Shown: positions 13,744 to 21,508 of the stretch, piece after piece
Numbering within the stretch: position 1 is the stretch's first letter
How the letters are laid out: each line of letters starts with the position of its first letter
NCBI GenBank assembly: GCA_035647835.1
Contig: DASRMS010000064.1
Location: forward strand, 1 to 23,949
Origin: UBA9865 sp035647835
GTDB lineage: Bacteria; Bacillota; Dethiobacteria; Dethiobacterales; Dethiobacteraceae
Direction of reading: 5' to 3'
DNA length: 23,949 nt
Made by a program: the position numbers and the translations under genes
The notes under the pieces: model-generated
Told to the model about the DNA's origin: nothing
Database searches by the model: none
What the model saw: the letters and a program-made list of their open reading frames with translations, nothing else

Positions 13744-14571
13744 ATGCAAATAACAAGTCAAACAAAAGTTACAGGGCTTTTAGGTGACCCTGTAATATAT
13801 TCCTTATCACCAGCCATGCATAATGCAGCTTTTCAATATTTACAACTGCCTTATGTTTATCTACCCTTTCAAGTTGATAAAAGCCGGCTGGCAGGTGCCG
13901 TTGAAGCAATCCGGGCTCTTAACATCTGTGGTGTGAATGTCACTGTGCCGCATAAAGAAACAGTGATCCCCTACCTTGACCACCTGGCTGAATCTGCTGT
14001 TCGCTGTGGTGCAGTTAATACCATTGTTAATGGGGCTGGAGTCCTGACTGGCTACAATACTGATGGGCAAGGCTTTATTGACGCTCTTCTGGAAACCGGT
14101 TTTAATCCCAGCGCTAAAAAAGCTGTAATTCTCGGTGCTGGCGGCGCCGCACGTGCTGTAGCCGCATCTTTGCTAGATAACGGTACCAGAGAAATTGTCC
14201 TCATTAATCGCACCTTGGCTAAAGCAGAAAAATTGGCCCACTTTTTAGGATCACAAGCATCTTGTCAACAATTAATACCTGATAGCTCCCCGGATCTTGC
14301 CAACGTCGATTTGGTTGTCAATACTCTTTCTATTCCCTTTCGCCAAGATGATAAGTGGCTGCTGAACCTAACAGCTGCCCAAGGAGCGCTGTTTTATGAT
14401 CTCCGTTACGGCAAGATGCCGTCAGATTTCCTTGTTCTTGCTGAAGAACTAAACAGTCCCAGGCTTGACGGTCTGGGCATGCTGCTGCACCAAGGTGCCC
14501 GCGCCTTTACACTTTTTACAGGCACAGAAGCACCACTGGAGATTATGCGCTACGCCTTAATAGGAGTGTAG
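13744..14571 (+). CDS. aroE: Shikimate dehydrogenase
   Basis: 275 residues; ATG 13744 follows GAGGTGAG, and a longer in-frame reading from 13672 lacks a ribosome site. NADPH-dependent reduction of 3-dehydroshikimate to shikimate in aromatic amino acid synthesis. Substrate site: S20 and S22 in YSLSPAMHN, and K71 in VNVTVPHKE, the catalytic lysine. The NADP Rossmann loop is VLGAGGAARAV and INRT marks the phosphate-binding strand. NTDGQGF holds the catalytic Asp. Near the end, DLRYGK and DGLGMLLHQGARAF are the family's closing motifs. Length is standard. It stands alone between a repeat and two terminators. Confidence 0.95.
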   Translation: MQITSQTKVTGLLGDPVIYSLSPAMHNAAFQYLQLPYVYLPFQVDKSRLAGAVEAIRALNICGVNVTVPHKETVIPYLDHLAESAVRCGAVNTIVNGAGVLTGYNTDGQGFIDALLETGFNPSAKKAVILGAGGAARAVAASLLDNGTREIVLINRTLAKAEKLAHFLGSQASCQQLIPDSSPDLANVDLVVNTLSIPFRQDDKWLLNLTAAQGALFYDLRYGKMPSDFLVLAEELNSPRLDGLGMLLHQGARAFTLFTGTEAPLEIMRYALIGV

Positions 14572-14640
14572 TAACGCTGCAGCTTACTAACTCATGCGCC
14601 TGCATTCTTTGTGTATTAACTTAAGTGCAAAAATAAACGT

Positions 14641-14667
14641 GGAACGGTTATAACCGTTCCTTTTTTT
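14641..14667 (+). terminator. Terminator after aroE, repeat family core
   Basis: A perfect 20-bp palindrome (14641-14660; GGAACGGTTA and its complement) followed by seven T. The arm GGAACGGT is shared with the hairpins at 14709 and 2501. Confidence 0.85.
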
Positions 14668-14708
14668 ATGCTTTTTTTTGTACCTTGCTCTGCCAAAGGA
14701 AAGGGTTA

Positions 14709-14734
14709 AGGAACGGTCAAGACCGTTCTTTTTT
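14709..14734 (+). terminator. Second tandem terminator, same palindrome family
   Basis: GAACGGTC (14711-14718), loop AA, GACCGTTC (14721-14728), then TTTTTT. Two related hairpins in 94 bp isolate aroE from the matrix cluster. From 14735 to 14860 the DNA is A/T-rich with no clear promoter hexamers. Confidence 0.8.
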
Positions 14735-14860
14735 GTCGGTGTAGCTAACATTCCAATAGTAAAAAAGAGAGCAATAATAAACAAAAAAATCAGGTTATAA
14801 ATATCATAAAAAACTATATACATGGATTAGAAAATGATTGAGCTGTTGGAAGGGGGAGCC

Positions 14861-16075
14861 ATGGTGACAAAACTAAAGCCCGATTCGCACCCGCGCCGGC
14901 TTAAGAAAGAACAAGCATGGCCAAAGCTGAGTATCGGCAGGAGGATATTTAAGAAGGCACTGGTTCTTCTTCTGTTTTTTGCAATGTTTTTTTCGGTCGT
15001 GTGGGTTCCCTTGACAGATGCGTTTTTTACAGCAGAAGATAGTTCAGTAAAAACTACCTTCATCGTACCTAAAGTAGATAGATCAGCGAAAGCTGATGCT
15101 AAAATGAACTTTGAAGCTCCTATGGTCATCGAAAATATGGCAGAAAAATCAGTATCTCCGAAGTTAACTAAAGAAGCCGCAGCAGCTGTTGATTTACAAA
15201 CTGGCCAAGAGGAGGCGGCAGAACCAATTGTCTGGGCGCGCCTGCAGCTGCAGGGCCGTTTTGTGGCAGGCGATATTTTTCTGCCCTCGCTGAAGCTTCA
15301 TTACCAGGGTCACACGACAAAAGCCCAGCAAGGTGAATTGATAGCTGCCAATACCTTACGTGTTGCTTTTACGCGGACTGAACTAGTGGCCTGGTTTAAG
15401 GCGCTGGATCAAGCTGCGGCGCAAACCCTGACTATTACTGGTGAAGGGTACAGAGGCGGGTTGGATCATTTCTCGTTTACTGGCACAGGCATATTGGAGT
15501 TTGAAGAACAGGTGCTGCCACCAGAGCCGGTTAACGAGGAGGAAGCCCCAGTCGAAACACCGCAAGATGAAGAGCGAGCAGAAGCTGCACCCGTGGTTAC
15601 TGCCATGCAAATCAGTGGCCCTGTTAACATTTTTATTCCAGTATCACCTACTTCCACTAGTGCTGCTTATACAGTCGAAGTGAAAGATCAAAATAATCAG
15701 CTGCTGAAAAATGAAGAAGTTACATGGTCCTTAGCAGAAGAAGCAGCTGGTGTAGTCATCAGTGCCAATGGTGACCTTGCTGTCAATACTACTGCTGACG
15801 CTGGCACCGTAACTGTGGTAGCAGTAGCACAAAGCAATAAAGAGGTGTCAGCAACACTTCTGGTCACACTGGCACAAGAAGCGGTTACACCGCCGGCAGA
15901 TACAGAGGAGAAGACAGCATCTGCTGAACAAGATACTCCTCAAACAGAGGCGCCACCGGCTGAGGAGCCAAAGCAAGCAGATCCTCCTCCGCCTGTAGAG
16001 GCAACGCATACAGAGCCGGAAGTAGTAAGCGAGGAAAAAGATGATCCGGCCTCAGGAGAAACGTCGGTTGAATAG
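14861..16075 (+). CDS. Membrane-anchored Ig-like protein of the TasA/SipW cluster
   Basis: 404 residues from ATG 14861 (GGAAGGGGGAG just upstream; an ATG 27 bases earlier has no such site). Basic N-terminus, one hydrophobic segment about 32-51, then TDAFFTAED, a degraded form of the AWFTDT junction of SipW-processed proteins. Residues about 120-215 are a beta-rich segment starting IVWARLQLQGRFVAGD. An acidic Pro-rich spacer follows, then an Ig-like (Big_2-type) domain at about 245-335 (VTAMQISGPVN, ending VSATLLVTLA). The last 65 residues are Pro/Glu-rich. No LPXTG. Likely an extracellular, membrane-tethered or SipW-released protein supporting the fibres encoded downstream; 29 bp from sipW. 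No family assigned with confidence. Confidence 0.75.
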   Translation: MVTKLKPDSHPRRLKKEQAWPKLSIGRRIFKKALVLLLFFAMFFSVVWVPLTDAFFTAEDSSVKTTFIVPKVDRSAKADAKMNFEAPMVIENMAEKSVSPKLTKEAAAAVDLQTGQEEAAEPIVWARLQLQGRFVAGDIFLPSLKLHYQGHTTKAQQGELIAANTLRVAFTRTELVAWFKALDQAAAQTLTITGEGYRGGLDHFSFTGTGILEFEEQVLPPEPVNEEEAPVETPQDEERAEAAPVVTAMQISGPVNIFIPVSPTSTSAAYTVEVKDQNNQLLKNEEVTWSLAEEAAGVVISANGDLAVNTTADAGTVTVVAVAQSNKEVSATLLVTLAQEAVTPPADTEEKTASAEQDTPQTEAPPAEEPKQADPPPPVEATHTEPEVVSEEKDDPASGETSVE

Positions 16076-16104
16076 TACCTGTTGTGTCGAGAGGAGGTAA
16101 AGTG

Positions 16105-16752
16105 ATGGAAGAAGAGACAGCTTTAGCTGAAGCTACGAAGCAGCAATCGGGCCAGCTGTGGCGCAAAGCTTTACAAATCAGCGGTAATTTAGTTTTTGCT
16201 TTGCTTTTGCTAATGTTGGTTCTACTTACTATTACCACAGTGCAAAGTCGTCTCAAAGGCAAGCCGCCCCAGCTTGCTGGCTACCAAATGTATATTGTCT
16301 TAGGTGGCAGCATGAGCCCTACCTTTGAGATGGGAAGTTTAGCTTTTCTTAAACCAATCGCCGCACAGGACGTGGTGGCAGGCGACATTATTACTTACAG
16401 TTCACCTTTCGATGCCGCAAGTCTTACCACGCACCGGGTGATGGAAATTCACGATGATAATGGTCAGCTTTATTTTACAACCCGGGGCGATGCCAATGAC
16501 GTCAATGATCTAGTCCCAGCATTAGCCGCTAACGTAGTAGGTAAGGTTGTTTTTGCTCTGCCATATTTAGGCTACGTTTTACATTTTGGTCGCTCTAAAT
16601 TGGGACTGATCATGTTAGTGGTGCTGCCTGGTTTTATCATCATGTTAATAGAGCTGCGCAATATATTGCGATATTACACCGAATGGAAACAAAGCAAAGA
16701 GTCGCAAGCAGCAAACGAAGAGACTGCCGTCGAAGCGGATTCCCCCTCTTAA
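16105..16752 (+). CDS. sipW: SipW-type signal peptidase I
   Basis: 215 residues; ATG 16105 follows GAGGAGGT, whereas a GTG at 16084 has no site. Membrane-bound signal peptidase of the ER/archaeal (Ser-His) kind: TM about 27-46, catalytic S69 in LGGSMSPTF, H110 in LTTHRV in place of the Lys of ordinary bacterial enzymes, and RGDANDVND (128-136) with the acidic residues. A second hydrophobic segment is at about 170-190. This is the dedicated peptidase for TasA/camelysin-type matrix proteins, and its three or four likely substrates surround it. The gene lies 72 bp before the first TasA-like gene. Confidence 0.93.
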   Translation: MEEETALAEATKQQSGQLWRKALQISGNLVFALLLLMLVLLTITTVQSRLKGKPPQLAGYQMYIVLGGSMSPTFEMGSLAFLKPIAAQDVVAGDIITYSSPFDAASLTTHRVMEIHDDNGQLYFTTRGDANDVNDLVPALAANVVGKVVFALPYLGYVLHFGRSKLGLIMLVVLPGFIIMLIELRNILRYYTEWKQSKESQAANEETAVEADSPS

Positions 16753-16824
16753 CCAGCTTATTTGCATTTAGCTTCTCGCTAGCGTTAATGTAGGCAGAAT
16801 TAAGGTAAAGAAAGGAAGTTTCAG

Positions 16825-17826
16825 ATGAAAGCCAGAGTAATACGGAGCATCCTCATTTTCTTAGCCGCAGCCATACTATTTACCGGCGGTGTGACTTCAG
16901 CCTGGTTTATAGATACGGCTACCCCTGAGCCGGCCACCATGGTAGCAGGGACGGTTAAGTTAAATGTTCTGCCTGCACAAGTCACACCCGTACCACAGGA
17001 TCCGCAGCAGATTACTTGGCAGCCAGGTACAAATAAAACTTTCTGCTGGTCACTAAAAAACACAGGCAGTAAAAAGATCATGTTACGAGCCCGACCGCTG
17101 CTTGAGCGTGAAACTAAAGGAGAAACAGCTTGGGCAGAAGGTGCCCCCTTTAACCCTGATGGCCAAGGTAACTGGGCAATGTATTTCACCTATAATGTGG
17201 GGTCGGGCAAAAAAAGTGTACGCCTTTTGGCTGGCCAGCATGAGTATTGTGGTGACTTAATAGTGCAGACAATAAATAATTCCTTGCATGTTACTTATCA
17301 GCTGAAGCAGGGCTATGCATTATTAGCTTCTCATCTTGCTGTTACCGCTAATTTTGCTGACATACCTACTGTGGCGAATGGTAATCCACCGCCAGGTCAG
17401 TTTCCCTTTAAAAAAGAACACAATGCTGTTCAGGAATATACCTATATCATACCCTTAAGCGGCACCTACCCTGCTGGACATTTAAAAGGCCAATCCTATA
17501 GTTGGGGCAATGGGCAAGAGCTATATCTAGCCGCCCACTCTGACGTTCTGGTTCCCAACAGTGGCAGTGCTAAAAATATCTCCTGGCAGCTTGCTACACA
17601 AAGCTCTGCCGGTTGGCAAAAAGGTGAACCGGAAACGGTAGATGGCAAAACTGTGACCTGGTGGTATTACTGCCAGCCAGTACCCGCAAATAATGAAATT
17701 AAGCTCTGCCTAACAGGTTATTTAGCTGAAAAAGCAGCCAGTGGCACCTATCAGATCCATCTTGAAGCCGAGGCTGTGCAGGCATCCCATGATGCTATAG
17801 ATATCTGGCCGCATCCCTGTAAGTAA
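16825..17826 (+). CDS. TasA/camelysin-like secreted matrix protein
   Basis: 333 residues, ATG 16825 after AAAGGAAG. Signal peptide with hydrophobic core 8-22 and the SipW-type junction SAWFIDTATPEPATMVAGTVKL, which marks the TasA/camelysin class. The mature part is beta-rich: WQPGTNKTFCWSLKNTGSKK near residue 70 is the usual Asn-Pro-Gly-Asp-like turn and NTG-x-K strand, and a second similar region (LVPNSGSAKNISWQLA) around 240 suggests two jelly-roll-like halves, making it longer than TasA. No C-terminal anchor. Presumably exported by Sec, cut by the neighbouring SipW and assembled as extracellular fibre or shell. After its stop comes a c-di-GMP riboswitch, so the following genes can be regulated separately. 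Confidence 0.82.
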   Translation: MKARVIRSILIFLAAAILFTGGVTSAWFIDTATPEPATMVAGTVKLNVLPAQVTPVPQDPQQITWQPGTNKTFCWSLKNTGSKKIMLRARPLLERETKGETAWAEGAPFNPDGQGNWAMYFTYNVGSGKKSVRLLAGQHEYCGDLIVQTINNSLHVTYQLKQGYALLASHLAVTANFADIPTVANGNPPPGQFPFKKEHNAVQEYTYIIPLSGTYPAGHLKGQSYSWGNGQELYLAAHSDVLVPNSGSAKNISWQLATQSSAGWQKGEPETVDGKTVTWWYYCQPVPANNEIKLCLTGYLAEKAASGTYQIHLEAEAVQASHDAIDIWPHPCK

Positions 17827-17920
17827 TACCAGTTTGCATCAAGGTGATTGTCAACACTGGCTACCAAATAAAGGGGTGGTAAACTGGATAAGCATAAGTA
17901 AAAAGTCGTTGGTGTCGTAA

Positions 17921-17997
17921 TCCGCTCAGGGCAAACCTATTGTGAGGTAGGGACGCAAAACTACGGGCCTTTGATTAGAGGCAGCCGGGTTACCGGA
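17921..17997 (+). promoter_or_regulatory. c-di-GMP-I (GEMM) riboswitch
   Basis: The conserved GEMM-I blocks are present in order: CAGGGCAAACC (17927-17937), GGGACGCAAA (17950-17959), GGGCCT, then GCAGCCGGGTTACCG (17981-17995). P1 TCCG/CGGA (17921-17924/17994-17997), P2 GTAG/CTAC and P3 GCCT/AGGC all pair. The aptamer ends 39 nt before the ATG at 18037, with no terminator hairpin between, so control may act on ribosome access to GGAGGG (18025-18030) or on RNA stability; ON or OFF cannot be told. Promoter upstream is not clear (TTGTCA at 17848 lacks a good -10), so the RNA could also come by readthrough from the gene before. Confidence 0.93.
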
Positions 17998-18036
17998 GAA
18001 GTAGGGTAAAGTAAGCTAGAAAATGGAGGGAAAAGA

Positions 18037-18735
18037 ATGAAAAAAAGAGTTTTAATGAGCGTGCTAGTACTGGCACTGGCGGCTGCTCTGATCGCGGGTG
18101 GCACAATGGCGTGGTTTACTGATACTGCCGAAGCTAATCCAGCAGTGTTTAAAGCTGGAACCGTGGAAATTGAAGCCTGTGGCTTAACACACCTAACACC
18201 ATGTTTTAAAGCAGACAACTGGAATCCGGGGGATTGCAGTTGGGTGGGCGTTGACTTCAAGAATGTTGGCACTAAAAAAATTAAATTAAGAGTTAAGATG
18301 GATAAAGCCTGGGAAGGCCAATTGAGTACCGGTAATGTGGAAATATCTGTTCCTCATGCGCTTCGGCTCTGGTGGGAATACAAAGATGGCTATTTCTACT
18401 ATAAATTCCCTTTCATCGGCAAAGCAGTTTCCCCTGGTGTCTATACAGTGCCGCTTCTCTTTGAGGTATGCCTAAGTGGTCCGAACACGGGTAATCAGTA
18501 TCAGGGGAAAACATTTACCATCAATGCAATTGGTGAAGCAGTTCAGTTTTCTCATAATGCTCCTTGGTCTGCAGTTGCAACTAATGGTTCTGTTCAAGGA
18601 CCTCAAAGTGCTGGTTTAACTGTTGAAACTGCACCAGATATTACAGATATGACTGACGATGCAGCAATTGCTGAAATGCAAGATTTACAAGCTGAATATA
18701 ACAAGCTCGTAGCAGAAATAGAAGCTGCACAATAA
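18037..18735 (+). CDS. TasA-like matrix protein under c-di-GMP riboswitch control
   Basis: 232 residues; ATG 18037 behind GGAGGGAAAAGA. Textbook SipW-dependent signal: KKRVLMSVLVLALAAALIAGG then TMAWFTDTAEANPAVFKAGT. The mature domain shows NPGDCSWVGVDFKNVGTKKIKLRVK, the TasA/camelysin turn-strand pattern, and LSGPNTGNQYQGKTF, a motif shared with the next protein. The end (about 195-232) is an acidic helical tail (DITDMTDDAAIAEMQDLQAE) likely for coiled-coil or fibre contacts. Four cysteines lie in the mature region. Predicted secreted fibre subunit; its leader is the GEMM-I aptamer. Confidence 0.87.
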   Translation: MKKRVLMSVLVLALAAALIAGGTMAWFTDTAEANPAVFKAGTVEIEACGLTHLTPCFKADNWNPGDCSWVGVDFKNVGTKKIKLRVKMDKAWEGQLSTGNVEISVPHALRLWWEYKDGYFYYKFPFIGKAVSPGVYTVPLLFEVCLSGPNTGNQYQGKTFTINAIGEAVQFSHNAPWSAVATNGSVQGPQSAGLTVETAPDITDMTDDAAIAEMQDLQAEYNKLVAEIEAAQ

Positions 18736-18808
18736 CATAATTCAGTTAGTAGAGTAAGATAGTTTTTGCTATAAGCAGACGATAGTCGTGTGAGAGGGAG
18801 GACTCGTG

Positions 18809-19438
18809 ATGAAGAGGAAAATAATCAGCTCAGTGGCAATGATATTGGGGATCTTGCTGATCATAAGCAGCCTGGCTATGATGGCCAAACCGGGTGTTGT
18901 CTTTGCACTCGAGCTGGTTGGTGATGAGTTGGGCTTACGCCTTGAGCCCTCCAACACGGCTCTCTTTGATGTAAAAAACATGAATCCCGGTGATACTAAA
19001 CAGGCAGGTCTGAGTATTTGTAATGGGGGTAAGTGCCCTTTTACGGCCTACCTGAGTATGGTTAAAGTCAGCGGTACCAGAGGTAAAGGCGATCTCTACC
19101 CGCAGCTGGAAATGACGGTTACATACCTGGATGAAGAAATTTATCACGGACCGGTAAGTGGTTTTCAGCAGTATAAGCTGGGGCAGCTTCAACCTAATGA
19201 TAACCAACCTCTAGACTTTACTGTTCATCTGCCGGGTCCGACAACAGGTAATGAGTATCAGGGTAGTACGCTCGGGGTAAAACTGGTGTTTACCGCTACA
19301 CAAGAGTGTACGCCCCCCACTCCTCCCAAACCCGATATTCCGGCTACCAGCGGTTTCGATACAATCGTGCTGCTAGCAGGCATGAGCAGCCTCTTGTTTG
19401 GTATCTTGCTGCGCAGAAGAAAGATGGTCAGCAAATAA
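18809..19438 (+). CDS. TasA-like surface protein with sorting-signal-like C-terminus
   Basis: 209 residues from ATG 18809, eight bases after AGGGAGG. Signal peptide about 1-34 ending in VVFA without the AWFTDT junction, so it may be cut by an ordinary peptidase. The mature part has NMNPGDTKQAGLSICNGG and LPGPTTGNEYQGST, matching the gene before it, so the two are paralogous. After a Pro-rich stretch (TPPTPPKPDIP) comes IPATSG, a hydrophobic segment (FDTIVLLAGMSSLLFGILL) and RRRK. This is the layout of a sortase substrate with a non-canonical motif, or simply a C-terminal membrane anchor. It may tether the fibre to the cell. No sortase gene is in the window. Confidence 0.78.
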   Translation: MKRKIISSVAMILGILLIISSLAMMAKPGVVFALELVGDELGLRLEPSNTALFDVKNMNPGDTKQAGLSICNGGKCPFTAYLSMVKVSGTRGKGDLYPQLEMTVTYLDEEIYHGPVSGFQQYKLGQLQPNDNQPLDFTVHLPGPTTGNEYQGSTLGVKLVFTATQECTPPTPPKPDIPATSGFDTIVLLAGMSSLLFGILLRRRKMVSK

Positions 19439-19444
19439 ATAGTT

Positions 19445-19489
19445 GCAAAAAAGAGTGTGTCTTCGGCAAGGAGATGCACTCTTTTTTGC
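19445..19489 (+). terminator. Terminator closing the matrix cluster
   Basis: GCAAAAAAGAGTG (19445-19457) pairs over 13 bp with its complement (19477-19489); the 3' arm itself contains six T. The enclosed bases form an additional CTTCGGCAAG-centred stem. Confidence 0.85.
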
Positions 19490-19774
19490 ATGATTTGTAA
19501 TTAACAAAACCGTGTATCTTTTCGTATAGTTGCACCTCTCGACCATCCCAATTTGTGTATAGTAGGTTATTGTTGAAAAGAAAGTTTGGCGGCGCAAAAG
19601 TGAGTTTAGTCATTAATTTGCAAGATATTTGTCGATATTTAAAATTCGAGCAGGAATATTGTGTCATTGCAGGAATTTATATAGATGTATTCCTAGTTTT
19701 TCGTAGTAACTATTTAGACCACAGACAGTAGCTTAATTTCCTCCTTAAATATCATTAGATAGGGTGTGTTGCTG
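19490..19774. other. AT-rich gap before the GGDEF gene
   Basis: No gene or RNA recognised. An AGGAAT (19671-19676) and ATTCCT (19689-19694) dyad with a 12-bp A/T spacer containing TATATA could be an operator or a weak terminator (TTTTT follows at 19697). No convincing -35/-10 for the gene at 19775. Confidence 0.3.
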
Positions 19775-21508
19775 ATGGTTCTATCTACTAAAATACGGCG
19801 TGGCCTGGGAGCAATTAGTTTAAGCTCTCTACTGATGCTGCTTGTTTTTATCTGGAGACGTCATTTCGATCTTTACTTTGCTATAGTGGCAGTACTTTTA
19901 CATGTGGGTTGTTTTTTAGCTGCGCTAGCCCTGATCGACAAGGTTTTACTTCAACGTGTACAAGCCCTAATCAAGCAGCTAAACCCGGTTTTGCAAACAG
20001 AAACACTAGACGCGAAGCAGGACGAGCTTAGTGATGTGGCATTGGCGCTGCAGCAGTTGTATGAAAAGAATAATGAATATCTACAGCAGGTTTTGATCTT
20101 GGAAAACCTTGCGGATTTAGTCTCCTATCTTGACTCTGAGATGAATCTTTACTATGCCAGTCAGAGTCACAGAACTTTACTTGGCTATGAACCCAAATTT
20201 CTTCTAAATAGTGCCCGTAATACTGATAACCATAACGATTTTTTTCATCCAGATGATATCGAGCGTGTTTTTGCTTCAGCAGTGAATGTGACTAAGACTT
20301 TAGAGCCTGAACGAATTGAATTGCGAATTAGACATGCTGACGGGCATTATCTCTGGTTTGAATCTGTGCATACGCCCTTTTTTAGTACAGCGGGGGAGCT
20401 AAAAGGGGTTTTAGTAAGTGGGCGGGATATTACTGAACGCAAGGTCATGGAGGATCAGCTGCGTCAGATGAGTTGGCACGACTCGCTGACCGGTCTTTTT
20501 AGTCGTTCTTATTTCGAGCTGCAAATGCAGCATTTTGAATTTAACCGTCAAGCGGCTTTTGGTATTATTGCCGTAGATATCAATGATTTAAAATTGTATA
20601 ATGATGGTCTCGGCCATGCGGCAGGAGATATTCTCATTAAACAAACTGCAAGTCTCCTGAAGAAAAGTTTCCGTGAAAATGATGTGGTGGCCCGGATTGG
20701 CGGTGATGAATTTGCCATTCTTTTGCCCCAAAGCAGTATAGAGACTGTGCAGAATGCAGTGCAGCGGATCAAAGAGGCTGTTGTCACATACAATCAGAGC
20801 AATCCTAAATTGCCCATCAGTATTTCACTTGGGTATGCTATTGGTGAACCAGATACATCAGTGCGTGATGTATTAAAGGAAGCAGACAACAATATGTATA
20901 GTGAAAAAATGCGACGCAATATTAGTGATTCCAGCTCCACCATTGCGATTCTCATGAATACTTTAGAGTCTCGCGATTATCGGCCAGATAATGATGCTAT
21001 CTTATTACGGGATTTAGTGCTTGAATTTGCTGAACACCTTGATTATCCGCCGGAAAAGTATGCTAACCTCAGCTTATTTGCTCGTTTTCATGATATTGGT
21101 AAAGTAGGTATTCCAGACCGGATTTTATACAAGGGAGGCAGATTAACTGAGACAGAGAAAAAGGAAATGGAGCAGCACTGTGAAATTGGTCACCGCATTG
21201 CCTTATCGGCGTTGGATTTAGTGCCTGTGGCGGAATGGATTTTTAAACATCATGAATGGTGGAACGGCCAGGGCTACCCCCAACAATTGCAGGGTGAAGA
21301 GATCCCTCTGGAGTGTCGGATACTGGCGATTGCGGAAGCCTATCATGCGATGTTAAGCTTTCGGCCTTATCGACAAGCTTTTAGTCATGTAGAAGCTATT
21401 GCCGAGCTGCGTCGCCACGCTGGCAGCCAATTTGACCCGGAGCTGGTGGAAGAATTTATTGCTCTGCTGGCAGTAGAGAAGCAAAAGACACTAACACAAA
21501 TGGACTAA
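19775..21508 (+). CDS. Membrane PAS-GGDEF-HD-GYP c-di-GMP protein
   Basis: 577 residues from ATG 19775 (AGGGTG upstream; in-frame GTG 19766 and TTG 19769 are alternatives). Two membrane helices (about 10-26 and 33-54), short coiled coil, PAS about 108-223, GGDEF about 230-385, HD-GYP about 395-565. The cyclase site is intact (RIGGDEF, GGDEF 309-313) with inhibitory RxxD (REND 300-303) five residues before it, so product-inhibited c-di-GMP synthesis is likely. The HD-GYP half keeps FHDIGKVGIPD (H439, D440), HHEWWNGQGYP (492-502) and H468 but lacks the usual early His and has IAEAYHAM where IAD-x-YDAL is common, so phosphodiesterase activity is doubtful. It adjoins a matrix cluster containing a c-di-GMP riboswitch. 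Confidence 0.92.
   Translation: MVLSTKIRRGLGAISLSSLLMLLVFIWRRHFDLYFAIVAVLLHVGCFLAALALIDKVLLQRVQALIKQLNPVLQTETLDAKQDELSDVALALQQLYEKNNEYLQQVLILENLADLVSYLDSEMNLYYASQSHRTLLGYEPKFLLNSARNTDNHNDFFHPDDIERVFASAVNVTKTLEPERIELRIRHADGHYLWFESVHTPFFSTAGELKGVLVSGRDITERKVMEDQLRQMSWHDSLTGLFSRSYFELQMQHFEFNRQAAFGIIAVDINDLKLYNDGLGHAAGDILIKQTASLLKKSFRENDVVARIGGDEFAILLPQSSIETVQNAVQRIKEAVVTYNQSNPKLPISISLGYAIGEPDTSVRDVLKEADNNMYSEKMRRNISDSSSTIAILMNTLESRDYRPDNDAILLRDLVLEFAEHLDYPPEKYANLSLFARFHDIGKVGIPDRILYKGGRLTETEKKEMEQHCEIGHRIALSALDLVPVAEWIFKHHEWWNGQGYPQQLQGEEIPLECRILAIAEAYHAMLSFRPYRQAFSHVEAIAELRRHAGSQFDPELVEEFIALLAVEKQKTLTQMD

Noticed and set aside
14587..14823. 78-codon minus-strand frame in the gap after aroE
   Set aside because: Runs through two terminator hairpins; composition reflects A/T-rich spacer.
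15885..16262. 125-codon minus-strand frame across the junction of the Ig-like gene and sipW
   Set aside because: Covers the ribosome site of sipW and the Pro-rich tail; no independent support.
19585..19605. GGCGGCGCAAAAG, resembling part of a c-di-GMP aptamer upstream of the GGDEF gene
   Set aside because: The partner blocks (GGGCAAACC before, GCAGCCGGGTTACC after) are absent.
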